This document shows positions 34,399-46,589 of a stretch of 64,000 nucleotides of DNA, in pieces; within the stretch, counting starts at the first letter, position 1; each line of letters begins with the position of its first letter. Position numbers and translations under genes: made by a program. Source of the stretch: Gossypium raimondii (lineage: Eukaryota; Streptophyta; Magnoliopsida; Malvales; Malvaceae); assembly GCF_025698545.1 (NCBI RefSeq), contig NC_068566.1, positions 7,671,362 through 7,735,361 of the forward strand, written 5' to 3'. The notes under the pieces were generated by a model, which did not search any database, had not been told where the DNA came from, and saw only the letters and a program-made list of their open reading frames with translations.

Positions 34399-37275
34399 AT
34401 GAGTGAACGTATTAGTGCTGTTATTTACTACGATGGTGAGGTTTGCCACACCGAGAATGGTGTTGTTTTTTTGTCGGAGAATACGGTGCGGCTGTCATTT
34501 AACCAGAACATAGATTTGACAGAACTTCGTAAAAGAATTAGGCGTAAAATCTTCGGAACGACGCCAATAAAAGTTCTGTCAATCACGTATCGATTTTGTC
34601 CTTGTGTTGATCCGGTGACATATGACTCGTTCGACATAAAAGGTGCTTGTAGCTTGGAGGCAATGGTGCAGACTCATCTTGCTAGTGGAGCAACTTATAT
34701 TGAGTTATATGTACAATTTACGTCGCCAACTAATGTACTTCCGTCCGGTGTTCGAGATGTATACACGACCCCTGGCCGACACTCGGTTAGCGGGTTACAA
34801 AATACGGAACAGCCCATGTTCGGTAGCGGTGTCGAATGCACATCCCCCGTAAGACACTCTGTCAGTGGATGAGACATGTACGTCGGTGGCTCGACGTTTG
34901 ATGCTGGAAATACGTATTGGGGAACGGCATCAAGTTCTAGTGGATGGTAATCTACATCTAATTAGGGGCGTTATCAAATGCCCAAAAGAAGGGATGACGT
35001 ACTACCTACGACGTCAACCGGTGAGGGGACGTCGTACGTTACAGATGATTGTGGGTTAGAAGATGATTCTGATATGGATCCACCTCGAGAGCCGGGCAGG
35101 ATGGTGCAGAAGTTGGCTTATTTTCTGAATCGGAGCCTATTCCAACAGAAGGTGAAGATGCTGAAAGGAGTTCAGATGATAAAGAAAATCCACGATTCAG
35201 AGCATACTCACCTTCAGCCTACATGCATAATGTCGATCTGTCTGCAGATGATACGTTAAAGTTTCTAGATCTACCACACCGGTTGCGCGATAGTACAAGT
35301 TCGGGGGTAGATTTCGGTGAACTTGAAGTTGGTAATCAGTTTACCAACAAGGATAGTTTTATTGGTGCTTTGAAACAGCATAGCATAAAAAACGGCGTTA
35401 ATTACCACGTCGTTAAATCAAAATCTGATAAGTTTGAGGCGAAGTGTGCGGTGCAAGACGACACATGTTCATGGAAAACCTACGCCTTATTAAGGAAAAG
35501 GACAGGGTTTGTGGGAGATAAAAAAGTACAAAGGTCCACATACATGTGCTGCAGGTACAGTATTGAATGTATCTGAATAATACTTTTATTTTGCAATGTT
35601 GCATTATTTAATGTACTCCTTCTGTAGGTGTTTCACAAGATCATCCCAAAATGGATTCAGCTATGTTAGCTAGCTTGATACTGCCCACGATAAAAACAGA
35701 TCCTAGAACTTCAGTGCCGCTGTTAATTGCCAATATCCGTAGCCAAATGGGGTACACGCCCTCTTACTGCAAGGCTTTGATAGCTAAGCAAAAGGTGTTG
35801 GAGAAGATGCATAGTGGGTGGGATGCCTCATATAATGAAATATGGCAGTGGTGTCAGGTGCTAGAGAGATACGTCCCAGGTGCCATCACAGACCTTGAAA
35901 CGGAACATGCGTACTACAACGGCCGATTGATACGTGGATGCCAAGTGTTCAAATGCCTGTTTTGGACCTTTAAGCAATACCGAGACGCATTTCCATACTA
36001 CAAGCCGTTGGTACAAATTGACGGTACCTTCATGTTCGGTAGGTATACTCATCGGCTATTGGTTGCGATGTACAGACTCGGTGGGAGAATTTTTCCAATT
36101 GCATTTGCAATAACACCGGGGGAGTCGTTTGATGACTGAGATTTCTTTCTCTCTAGGTTAAAGAGGCATGTGTGCCCCCAACCTGATATCTGTGTTATTT
36201 GAGACCGGGGCGCCGGTATACTAGCTGCATTTGATCGAGAGAGAAGCTTGTGGCAGCGCACACACCATAGATATTGCCTAAGACACGTTGCTTCGAACTA
36301 CTACAGGCAATATCCATCTAAGAGCGAACGACGACAAGTGACCAACATGGGTATTTAGTCTATAACTGTATTATTTCGTTTGTCAATTTGAATTAGTTTT
36401 ATTGGTAGAAGTGGTATAAAATATTCGCTATGATCTTATATTCCCAGGGTATGAAATAAATAAAGATCGTTTTCATGAGATGTTGGCAATTTTACGATCC
36501 CAAAACGGAGAAGGGGCGGACTACCTTTGTAACATACGTTTCGAATAGTGGTCACAAGCATACGACGGAGGCCTACGATATGGCCATATGACGTCGAACC
36601 TGGCAGAATGCATAAATTCTGTTCTTAAAGGAACGCGCCATCTACCGATAACATCGGTTATACGAGAGACATATTTTCGTTTAGCGGCGCTATTTCCAAA
36701 GCGAGTAGCAAGTTATGCAGGCCAGATGCAATGTGGCCATGTATGGTGCAGTAAGGTAGTTCAAGAAATTAACAAGGCGAAGGCGAGGGCAAACATCATG
36801 CACACAGTGTGTCACGATCGAGACAATTTATGGTTTCGTGTGACGGAGTTTGACAGACCGCACCAAGGTGTTGTTGGCGGGCAATATCGTGTACACTTGC
36901 GAAACAGGACTTGTGACTGTGGGAAGTTTGATGCACTTCGTTATCCATGCGCTCATGTTATTGCAGCTTGTCAGAAACTCCGTCTGGATCCGATGAGTTA
37001 TGTGGACGAAGTGTACAAATTAGAAAACATGTACAACGTATGGAGACACGTTTTCCCACATGTCCCAGATGAACGTAAGTGGTTGTCCGTATCTCTTGCT
37101 CCTTTTAAGCTGTTATCGGATAGAGAATTGCATCGCAAACCAAAGGATCGACCTTGCTCCACTAGAATACGGAACAATATGGATATCCGAGAAACAGCCA
37201 GTCAACAGAAGTTGTGCGGATGGTGTAGGAACCCATGCCATACAAGTCGATCATGCCCTAATCACAATAGTTGAA
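34399..37275 (+). pseudogene. MuDR-type transposase of MULE A
   Basis: Would cut and join MULE ends in the nucleus. Start ATG at 34399 opens an N-terminal domain (MSERISAVIYYDGEVCHTEN). A MuDR DNA-binding-type domain follows (35280-35550: LEVGNQFTNKDSFIGALKQH, CSWKTYALL). A likely GT-AG intron runs 35555-35627. The MULE catalytic core begins at VSQDHPKM and includes LVQIDGTFMFGRY (first Asp) and DRGAGI (second Asp). A second likely intron spans about 36351-36448. The C-terminus has a SWIM zinc finger, CDCGKFDALRYPCAHVIAAC, and a CCHC knuckle CGWCRNPCHTSRSCP, ending at 37275. Breaks: TGA at 34870 plus two more stops before 34965, a frame change near 35115, TGA at 36137 and 36200, TAG at 36546. 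Most look like single transitions. Zinc ligands remain intact. Confidence 0.9.
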
Positions 37276-37530
37276 TGTAATTTTAAAAAAAATATATTTT
37301 ATTCAATTATTAATTGATAACTGTATTAATTGTTAGTAAAATTATCAAATTAGTTTAATTTTTAATTGTTAGTACCGGTCAAAACATTTTACCAAATCTA
37401 ACATTATGTAAAATTATAATTATTAAGTCAAAATTTGTGTTAATGGTTATTAAAATTGCCATGCACACAGTAAAATTATTAAGTCAAAAATTGTGTTAAT
37501 GGTTAGTAAAATTATCAAATTATGAAAAAT
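37276..37530. other. A/T-rich 3' region of MULE A transposase
   Basis: Probable 3' UTR. It contains two copies of a 'aagtcaaaatttgtgttaatggtta' type phrase (37426 and 37481). Confidence 0.5.
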
Positions 37531-38356
37531 TATTAAGTTAGGTTAGGGTTAGGGTTTTTAATTAGGTTAGGGTTATGGTTACGGTTTTTAATTAAATTAG
37601 GTTGGAGTTAGGGTTTTTAATTGGGTTATGTTAGGGTTAGGGTTTTTAATTAATTTAGGTTAGGGTTAGGGTTTGTAATTAAATTAGGTTAGGGTTAGGG
37701 TTTTTCAATTAAGTTAGGTTAGGGTTAGTGTTTTTAATTAAATTAGGTTGGAGTTAGGGTTTTTTAATTAAGTTAGGTTAGGGTTAGTGTTTTTAATTAA
37801 ATTAGGTTGGAGTTAGGGTTTTTAATTGGGTTATGTTAGGGTTTTTAATTAGGGTTTAGGTTAGGGTTAGGGTTTAGGTTAGGGTTTTTAATTAAATTAG
37901 GTTAGGGTTAGGGTTTTTAATTAGGGTTTAGGTTAGGGTTTTTAATTAAATTAGGTTAGGGTTAGGGTTTTTTAATTAAATTAGGTTTAGGGTTAAGGTT
38001 TTTAATTGGGTTATGTTAGGGTTAGGGTTTTTAATTAATTTAGGTTAGGGTTAGGGTTTGTAATTAAACCAGGTTAGGATTAGAGTTTTTTAATTAAGTT
38101 AAGTTAGGGTTAGAGTTTTTAATTAGGTTATGTTAGGGTTAGGGTTTTTAATTAAGTTAGGTTAGGGCTAGGGTTTTTAATTAAATTAGGTTAGGGTTAG
38201 GGGTTTTAATTAGGGTTTAGGTTAAGGTTTTTAATTAAATTAGGTTAGGGTTAGGGTTTTTAATTAGGGTTTAGGTTAGGGTTTTTAATTAAATTAGGTT
38301 AGGGTTTTTAAATAGGTTTTAGGTTAGGGTTTTTAATTAAATTAGGTTAGGGTTTT
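37531..38356. repeat. Telomere-like TTAGGG-rich tandem array
   Basis: About 825 bp made of units of roughly 35-45 bases of the form TTAGGTTAGGGTTAGGGTTT followed by TTAATTAAA. GGTTAGGG recurs in nearly every unit, and occasional GGTTTAGG/TTTAGGG steps resemble the plant telomere heptamer. It lies between the ends of the convergent transposase and PMD genes. Confidence 0.9.
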
Positions 38357-38357
38357 T

Positions 38358-38545
38358 ATTACATCAAATAAACTTCTATTTTATTACATCAAATAATATC
38401 AAAATAACTCGAAAAACTTTCTATGCGTATTACATCAAATAAACTTCTATTTTATTACATGAAATAATATCAAAATAACTCGAAAAACTTTCTATGCGTA
38501 TTACATCAAATAAACTTTTATTTTATTACATCAAATAATAAATTT
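38358..38545. repeat. 71-bp tandem repeat
   Basis: Units start at 38358, 38429 and 38500 (ATTACATCAAATAAACTTCT), the third one partial. It lies at the 3' side of the PMD gene, just past its stop codon. Confidence 0.95.
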
Positions 38546-38556
38546 AAATACGGCAA

Positions 38557-40724
38557 TCAATGTCTATGCCCGGGGGATTCGGTTCCACATGGCGGTATGT
38601 CGTGATTCTGTACCGGATTCCTCCTTCCTCTAGCTTCCGGCGGCGGTTGTTCTTCCTCCGGTGGTTTTTCTGGTTCTTCCGGTTCGGCATCTAGTTGTCG
38701 GACTTGGGATGATGATCCACCTTCAAAGAATAGTGTATGTGGAGGTGTTTGCATCATGAACGGCGACGGTGTTTGAAAGCCATACGTTGGTGGGGATTGG
38801 TAAAAAGGAGAGCTCCTCGACGGCCCCCCTTGCGATCCCTCCTGCGCCGCTGGCCTATATATCGGCGGTCCGCTCGGCATAACAGGAAATGGAGCTGAAC
38901 CAGGCATTTGACTCCAACCTGCCATAGGATTCGGAAAAGGATACATGTAAGGGTTAGAGTACATATAAGGGCTAGGAAACGCACTTGGAATCATCTGAAA
39001 AGGCGGTTGCGTGGGTATCATCGGTTGAATTGCTGCGTCAGGTGACTGTGTCGGTGCTCTCGTGCGGGACAGTGATTGCATGGCCGCTGATGATGAGCCG
39101 GGTGACTGTCTGGGCCTCGTTGAAGGGCTGCCTTCGTAGTCTTGTCCTCTTGGATTTAGAGGCCCGCGCCTTTCCTTTCCGACACGTATTTGCCACTGCC
39201 TCTCCTCTGGCGTCAGTAAATACGGCTTGCCATGGATCCTAAACCATGGCATGTATTCTGGAACGCACGCTAACTCCGGAACGATGATTGGTTCCCGAGT
39301 AGGTTGATATTCATGCCGATTTTCCCACATTTCTATGTACCCGGACCAGTATCTAGGCCAATCCGTACCTAATAGCCGAAGGTCAATTTTGTGGTGATCG
39401 TTAAACTCCTCAGGGTCCACAGGAATCGGTTGTCTACATCCAAACTGTCGTAGCACTTTGTCTGTCTGGTGCGGCTCCACGGTTGCGAAGTTGATCAGCA
39501 CGACTTTGACGTGCCAAGCGTTCAGATTTTGTAAAACTCTTCCGGTATTACTGCCTGAATTGTCGGATCCTCGTATGGTGTCCATTGAAACTATATGAAC
39601 ATGATAGAAATATTAGTTATATACATAATACTAAATACTAAATACTAAATACTAAATACTAAATACTAAATACTAAATATCTATTTGCAATAATACTTAC
39701 TTCTGCTTCCGACCGTTGGTCCAATAGAAGCCGTATATCTTCAAGTTTGGTAGGTAATCGAGCATTACTTGCAGGATGGTTCCACCTAATTAAATAAATT
39801 TTTAGCATTCTTTTATTTTTAAAATCTACATAATAATTGTAAAATCTAATATAAAATTTACCTCGTTATGAGTGGGAATGTATATGGGTGGTCCACTCGA
39901 GGACGTAGAAATGGAAAGCGAAACCGTGCCCATGACTGCAGTAGTGACAGGCAACCTCCGATTTTCGCTCTCCTCGGTCGCGTCGCCCCGCACATCTCCC
40001 GATACAACGTTGCCAAGACCGCAGACCCCCAACTAAATTCACCGGCTTCTCTAAAATCTACGATTTTCAGAAGCCATCTTAGATGTACGCAGCTCCGTGA
40101 CGTGTCGGGCATCAGATAACCTCCAATTATTTGAAGAATGTATGCCCGAGCATATCAGATTCTTTCAATTTCGGTTGAATTTTCATCCGGATTAGGGAAT
40201 GTGTCACGTAACCAGCCCATCTCGATATTACCTCCCTCCATTTTATCCGGAATAGCGCCCAAAAGCTCGTAACACACCGCCTCCCAATTGCTAGATTGAG
40301 CAGTCCCGGTGACTGGCTTCCCGTCGACCGGCAATCCCAATTGCAGACTCACATCTTCTAGAGTGATAGTGCACTCTCCACATGGAAGATGGAATGTGTG
40401 CGTCTCGGGTCTCCACCTCTCGATCAACGCACTGATTAGTTTCGGGTACAACTTGCATCCCCGGCCTACCGTCACCATGTGCCAAAAACCCGCTTCCCGC
40501 AGGTAGTTCTCTACCAACGGTGATGGAGGACCATGCATGTTCCGGATATTGCATTCCAATACCCGATCTACAGACTTTTATAACAAATAATAAATTAATA
40601 ATTATCTAAAAAAGCACAAATAAAAATTCTTAAATAATATTTAAAAATTAAATTTAACACTTGCCATTTCCATTTGTTCCACCAATATATGATGCCTATC
40701 AAGACGAGTCAATGATCCGGCCAT
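38557..40724 (-). pseudogene. Plant mobile domain (PMD, MAIN/MAIL-like) gene of MULE A
   Basis: Four-exon minus-strand gene inferred from frames and GT-AG sites: exons 40724-40661, 40567-39862, 39785-39701 and 39590-38557. The start is MAGSLTRLDRHHI. Exon 2 holds the PMD core ([47 protein letters not shown]). Exon 3 adds LPTKLEDIRLLL. Exon 4 starts FQWTPYEDP and carries DWPRYWSGYIEMW and YMPWFRIHGKPYLL, then a long Pro/Ser/Gln-rich tail with YMYSNPYMYPFPNP. Breaks: a TGA at 40155-40157 where Arg is expected, and a one-base loss in a T run near 39540. PMD proteins in host genes (MAIN, MAIL1) act in gene silencing and meristem function; the function of transposon copies is not settled. Otherwise nearly complete. 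Confidence 0.88.
39627..39680. repeat. TACTAAA heptamer microsatellite in PMD intron 3
   Basis: About seven 7-bp units in tandem (minus strand TTTAGTA), inside the last intron of the PMD gene. Confidence 0.9.
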
Positions 40725-41073
40725 TGATGAAATCGTAGAAATTTTTACGATTTATAAAAATATAAAAAAAATTTAAAACTATTTTAAAAAAGGAAATTGA
40801 GAGCAAATTGAAATTAAATATGGGTTTGAGAGATTTTGGAATGAAATTGAGAGGAAATTGAAATTAAATATGGATTTATGAGAATTTTGGAAGGAAATTG
40901 AGAGAAAATTGGGAGGAAATTGAGAGGAAATATGAGGGAGGATTTGTTTGTGAAAAAATATAAAGGGGTAGGGGGTATTTATAGTTTTCTTTTTTTTGAC
41001 CTTTGGGGGGGCAACGGTCAAATTTTTGACCGTTGGACACTTTTTCACTGTGTGGAAGCGACATGCAAGTTGA

Positions 41074-41150
41074 CGTCGGTATGATAAGCTACTTCAATGA
41101 AATCGCTTCCTCTAGGACGCGATTTCTGAAGTCAAGACATCATACCGACG
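41074..41150. other. Long imperfect hairpin near right end of MULE A
   Basis: Outer arms CGTCGGTATGAT (41074-41085) and ATCATACCGACG (41139-41150) pair. Inner arms ACTTCAATGAAATCGC (41091-41106) and GCGATTTCTGAAGT (41119-41132) also pair. Confidence 0.8.
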
Positions 41151-41192
41151 CGGGTCATGATAATCCGACGCTGCCCCCGACATTCTTGTTGA

Positions 41193-41298
41193 TGTGGACG
41201 CGATTTCGGGGAAAATGGACCAATCCGGTAAATAATCAAAAAATGGGCCTATTTCGGTAAATTTTAAAAAAAACAGAGCTTTTATTGGTAAATTGCCC
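41193..41298 (-). repeat. Right terminal inverted repeat of MULE A
   Basis: Inverted partner of 33750-33855. Outer end reads GGTAAATTGCCC before the AGAAATGAC duplication. Confidence 0.93.
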
Positions 41299-41307
41299 AG
41301 AAATGAC

Positions 41308-42339
41308 CTCCGATTTAGTGTAGTAAAAAAATAATTTTTTTAATTTGACAATAATGACCATACTTTTAGCTGTGATTTACTTCTTTTTCTTCAAAAGTTG
41401 AAATATTTTCTTACCTAAAGTTTTTATCCTTTTTTCAATCTAAGTATGATATTAATTGTGAAAATAATACTTCATATTATTATAAAGAAATGAATTAACT
41501 ATGAAAAATAATTAAAATAGTTATCATTTAATATAATAAATAATTTAAAATGATACCATAATTAATTAAAATGTTATAAAAATATTATAATACATAATAA
41601 TATTTTATTAAATAAAATTACAAATCCACATTAATAATTTCATAAAAATAAAATAATTTAAAAATCTTATTATATATCATTTTTAATCTAATGTCATTAA
41701 TAAGCATTTTCTATTCTCACATCACTCTTACAACAACGTTTAAATCTAAACGCACACCTCATTACTATTTTTAGTCGCATTACTACAATATCCAATCTCG
41801 CATCTATAATAATTAATCTTGTCGTTACTGTTGTTTTAACTTTACCAGAGGTAAACACACCACCCATCCAAAAGAAGCTTAAGTTGGTGCTCGGTTGACC
41901 CATGACACCAATTCAGTAAAACACTTAAAATGAAGATACTTCTTTTGACATTTGAAGTACATCATAATGAGCCTCTAAAATTAAAGCACAAAAGTTCTAA
42001 AAAATCCATGTGACACATTTGAAAAAATGTCTTTTTTATTTAAAAACAGTGTTAAAAATGAACCATAACTTATAATAAATAAATATTTTAAGTTTCAAAA
42101 TGAACTCAAAAATTTAAAATTTCAAGTGCGAAAATGAATATACTTCAATGACCAAATCATTATTTAATCCTTTCATTTTCACTACATCTTTAAAGAAGTA
42201 GTTATCATCCTTTAACATTATTAGTAAAATCTAAACTTTTCATTGAGTGTATTATATAATCTTTCATATTTTATTAATGGAATATTTTAATTTTTTCTTA
42301 AGGTAATTTTAATATGTTGTAGAACTTGTGAATGTTGGC
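41308..42339. other. AT-rich intergenic segment
   Basis: About 1 kb of very AT-rich sequence with no repeat, gene or element recognised. Frame 41697-41903 is chance. Confidence 0.5.
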
Positions 42340-43300
42340 TAAATAGATGTTCAACTTTAATGAGTTGTTTTTATTAATAATTCCTTTTGTAAGGCTAATA
42401 ATTAACTCCTTAACCATTTCATTTTCTCTTAATAAAGTGAAGTGTTGCATCTGTTTTGAATGGCCAAATCTAAAATATAAATTTTCTCTAAATTCCTACA
42501 AAATTCTCTCTAAATTATGCTGTTTAATATAATTTTTTAGGGTTGATAAAAGACCTATTTATAGGCTGAAATTCGTGTGAATATATGACTAAAATATCCA
42601 TTAAATAATCAGAGTTAGTATGGAAAAGGATAACAAAGTTTGACTAGGAGAAGAAATACGCTTTAGTAAGGAACATGTCTCCATGTCCTAACGTTGTTTA
42701 CCGACTCATTGGGATGTTACACATCGCATCGTCAGGATGCCAATTTCTTCTCACCAGGACGTCGTGTGTCGTGTTGGTAGGACGTCGACTCTTCCTCATC
42801 ACGATGTCGACTCTATTTCAGTCAAAATGCGAGGTACACTCCACAAATCTCCACTTTGACTCGTATTTTTGCAACGCTTTCTTTACCGAGCCCCGTCAAG
42901 GGCCTAACTCAATCTTTGTCAAATACTTACCAAGTCTAAGTAGTGCTTGAATTTGGAAATTGAAAGAATTTTTGTCATCATATCGCCTAGATTGTTTTTT
43001 GTGCCGATTTTGTGAATCTGAACATCTCATTGAACAACCACTTCCTGAACAAAGTGATACCAAATGTCTATGTGTTTTGTTCTTTCGTGATGCATCTAAT
43101 CTTTAATGAGATATATGATACTTTGAATATCACAATATACAATAGTCTTGTCGTTTTTATCAACCAATTCCCCAAATAGACGTATCAACCAAATGACCTC
43201 TTTCACAACCTCTGTGATAGACATATATTCTGCCTCTTTAGTTGATAATGCCACAATGGCCTGTAAAGTGGCTTTCCAGCTAATAGTGCAATTGTGGAAA
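42340..43300 (-). pseudogene. Copia RNase H remnant and 3' LTR
   Basis: Minus strand from 43290 reads copia RNase H with stops: ISWKATLQA, STKEAEYMSITEVVKEVIWL, YCDIQSIIYLIK, HERTKHIDIWYHFV, ending near 42930. A purine run and the TGTGGAGTGTACC edge near 42846 mark a probable 3' LTR reaching to about 42340, with a CTATAAATAGG promoter box on the minus strand at 42545-42570. Everything upstream of RNase H is missing because MULE B begins there. Confidence 0.75.
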
Positions 43301-43482
43301 AGACTTTTTTACCTACATAATACAAAAATAAAAAATTAAATACTTAAATGGTATGCCAATCCCATTATTTACTAAAATGGTATGTTTGCAACAGAACCAA
43401 GGGGTGGAGGGAGAGAAATGGGCGGCACTAGTATTTTCTGGTGTAGAAATACGATTTAATTGATGGAGGGTGAGTGAGGTGA

Positions 43483-43544
43483 CACCAGTGGAGGGTGAGA
43501 AAGAGGCGGCACCGGTGGAAGGTGAGAAAGAGGCAACACCCGTG
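43483..43544 (+). repeat. 27-bp tandem repeat in MULE B leader
   Basis: Units starting CACCAGTGG (43483), CACCGGTGG (43510) and CACCCGTG (43537), each with GGTGAGAAAGAGGC. It lies about 200 bases before the transposase start. Confidence 0.85.
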
Positions 43545-43732
43545 CTGAACCTATTTAAAAGTAGTGTTTTCTTAACATTTTTGAAGGATAAGAATAGAAG
43601 GGGAAAAATTGGTTGTAGAAGGAGAGAAAACAGAGAAGAATTCAATGTTAGTATATATTAATTTTTTTCAGTATTTTTTTAAAAAATTAATTATTAAGAA
43701 ATTTAATTATTTTTACAGATTTATTATTAAAG

Positions 43733-46463
43733 ATGGATAATCAATTTTTCATATGAGTTTATTTCGATGGAGTAATTTTGACAACAATAGTTGGATGTAT
43801 ATTTGAATGCCGCCAACAAATAGTAATGAGATTTAATAGAAATGTCTCGGTTGATGATATGAAAGAAATGATCAGTGCAAAAAAATTTAGATGTTGTGGG
43901 AGGAAGATCTCGAGACTATTACACAAATTTTTAGTTTCGATAGATCTCATAAAATTCACCGAGATGGAACTTGTAGACAATGAAGACATGGAGACATGGA
44001 GACAATGGTCGCACTTTATTGTCCGGATCAGAGTCACAAAACTGATCTGATTTAGTTGTTTGCTGAGTTCATTAATGTGGAGCCAGCTGAAGATTCCACT
44101 CCATTAGGTGAAGAATGTGGAGTTCAAGATCCGTGTACAGTGATTCTGAGAGCGTACATTGATAGGAGATCAACTTTATGCGGTGTCGACATCGATTTTA
44201 ATGCTCCACCTACGTCTGAGAACCTTAATCTAGGTTCCTGTTTACAAATACATTCGGTGGTGATTGAGACCGATGCGGATGGCGATGATGTATATGATAA
44301 TAATGGTTTTTCTAATCACGAGGTTGAAGAGTATAGTGATCTCGATCTAGACAAGGTCCTGGATGATATCAATAACGAAGGCACGAATGATGATGAAAAT
44401 GTTAATGTATCTTCAATTGGGAACCCGAATCGAGGCATTATGATATGCAATGATCTTGGGGCACACATGTTGATCATAGATCTAATGCGGCGCATGCGTT
44501 TAAATTCCCAGAATACCCCGATATACTACTTGCTCACCGGTTGGCCATATATTTTGGACATGAGAAGTTGTTCGTGGGCTAAAAATTCGCTACCAAGGAA
44601 GAATGTGTATTTGCCATTAAGCAGTATAGCATAAATGTGTCAGTTGATTATAAAGTTGTTATGTTTAAACCAACATTATATATTGCCGGGTGTTGGTGGT
44701 CGGCAAAAGGCTGCAATTGACAGGTACGAGCCACATTTATCCAAAGGTCGCAAATGTAGGAGATTCAAAAATTTGTTGGACCTCACACATGCACTTCAAC
44801 ACGTATGATGCAAGATCACCGTAAACTTGATTCCAAAATTATCTACACATGCATCATGCCAATGGTAAAGAACATGCTGGCCATTCTTATTTTTATACTG
44901 ATTTTTAAAATGCAAGAACGATTTTAATACCGAGTGTTATACCAAAAAGGATGGACAGCTAAACAGATGGACATAGAGTAGTTGTACGGAGATTGGGATG
45001 TGTCGTACAATGAGTTACATAAGCGGATAGCTGCTATATGTGAGTACATGCCAGAGACTGTCATTAACTTACAAATATGACCTTATTACGATTCGGACAA
45101 CCAACTACAACCGGGAAGAAAAATTTTTCAATGGATGTTCTGGACGTTCGATCCATGCATGTGGGCATTTCCCTACTGCAAGCCGGTTGTACAGGTAGGT
45201 GGAACCTGGCTATACGAAAAATATATATAGACACTACTTATTGTGGTTGCTCAAAAAGGGAATCGGAACTTGCTCCCAATAGCATTTGACATCGTGGACA
45301 AGGAGAACATAGAATCATGAGAAATCTTCCTGATGAACTTGCAGATGTATGTTGTTAAAGAGGACAATATTTGCATCATATCTGATAGAAAGAAGGGAAT
45401 ATTGACGCGATTTGGCATACCAGTGTTTCGTGGAGATCCATTTATTGCATCCAACATATCGCGACTAACTTCCACTGAGATTAAAAAAATACAGACTAGC
45501 GGAGACAAGTTGTAAAAATGGGTAAATTTTAGTTTCAACATATATTTTAAATGTTTTTAATACTACAACAAATTAATTTTGCATACTGTAACTTGTCTTT
45601 TGTTAATACATACAAAGTGTACGAGTTAAAGCCATACCTTTTTAGGCAAAAGATGACCAGACTTGTGGGTGACATACAAAGTGAAACGAATACTCCTTTT
45701 CGAGAGTGGTTGGGTACCATGGAATCGTGGAAATGGGCTCTAAGTTTCAATGATGGGGCTCAATATGGTCAAATGACCACCAACTTGACAGTGGCAGTTA
45801 ACTTCGTGTTGAGACGAACACGACATCTTCCGATTTCATCTATTTTCTCAGTTACGTTCTATAAGTTGGCTACATTGATGCAAGAACGGGGCTAAAACAA
45901 GTCAACTAGATGGAGGTGGGATACATGTTTTTCGAAGATGTTAGGAAGGCAATGGATGTGAATCATCAGAGATCTAGGTCGATGAATGTAGAAATATATT
46001 CTCAACAGTTAGAAACTTTTTTAGTTTAGAAGTCCATCAGTCGTTGACCCGGTACCCCACCTAGGTCTTACGAAGTTGATCTCTGAAATGGACAGTGTAA
46101 TTACGGAAGGTTCCAATCACTTCGTTATGCCAATGCGCACACAATTGCAGCTTGTGCTCGCGCCTCGATCAATGCTGAACAATATATCGATGAGGTGTAC
46201 ACTCTCAAGTGCACATTACGTATCTGGGAAAATGAGTTCCCCATGCTACGTGATCTGTCTATATATGAAGTGTCTCCGCCGACTTTCGAGCTTTTCCTGG
46301 ACAAAAAGTTACATAGGAAGTTGAAAGGTCACCCGTAAGTCACTAGGATCCATAATAAAATGGACATGAGGGAGAAAATCGATGATAAAATTTGTGGTGT
46401 GTGCAGAGTAGTTGGTTATAATCGGAATAAATGCCCGCATCTACTCTACCATATTGGATAATC
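43733..46463 (+). pseudogene. MuDR-type transposase of MULE B
   Basis: ATG at 43733 starts a domain equivalent to that of MULE A (VYFDG, a run of basic residues, then frames 43778-44050 and 44056-44634 with an acidic stretch DADGDDVYDNN). The MuDR-type domain (FATKEECVFAIKQYSI) and catalytic core (FPYCKPVVQVGGTWLYEKY, with the first catalytic Asp replaced by Gly) follow with many stops. The C-terminus has a SWIM relic CNYGRFQSLRYANAHTIAAC, with two Cys lost to Tyr and Asn. A CCHC-like knuckle near 46400 is also worn. It cannot be active. Confidence 0.85.
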
Positions 46464-46589
46464 ATCGCAATCAGGTGGAATATGGCTAGACTGTACTCCA
46501 TGTTTGGGCTTGTAATAAAAATTTTATCATTAACACAATCTTGAAAATTTAAATTGCAAATTACATGTAGTAAATATAATTACAAGTTT

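Larger units (their letters stand above)
33750..41298. mobile_element. MULE A: complete Mutator-like element with transposase and PMD gene
   Basis: A 7.55-kb element with about 105-bp terminal inverted repeats. The left begins GGGCAAATTACCAATAAAAG and the right is its near-perfect mirror ending GGTAAATTGCCC. It is flanked by a 9-bp duplication, AGAAATGAC (33741-33749 and 41299-41307), the Mutator signature. Cargo is a MuDR-type transposase pseudogene (plus, 34399-37275) and a PMD gene (minus, 38557-40724), convergent, with telomere-like and 71-bp repeats between. Subterminal regions on both sides carry GAAATCGCG / CGCGATTTC boxes. Ends and duplication are intact, so the insertion is fairly young even though both genes carry inactivating changes. 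Confidence 0.95.

Noticed and set aside
34428..34877. Minus and plus alternative frames at the MULE A transposase start
   Set aside because: Shadows of the transposase N-terminus, which matches the MULE B start in the chosen frame.
37531..38356. True telomere or chromosome-fusion scar
   Set aside because: The array is impure, has AT spacers, and is enclosed by parts of an intact MULE with its target duplication.
38358..38545. CRISPR-like spaced repeat
   Set aside because: The 71-bp units are directly tandem with no variable spacers, in plant DNA.
39858..40119. Plus-strand 83-aa frame
   Set aside because: Antisense to PMD exon 2, which has conserved motifs and splice sites.
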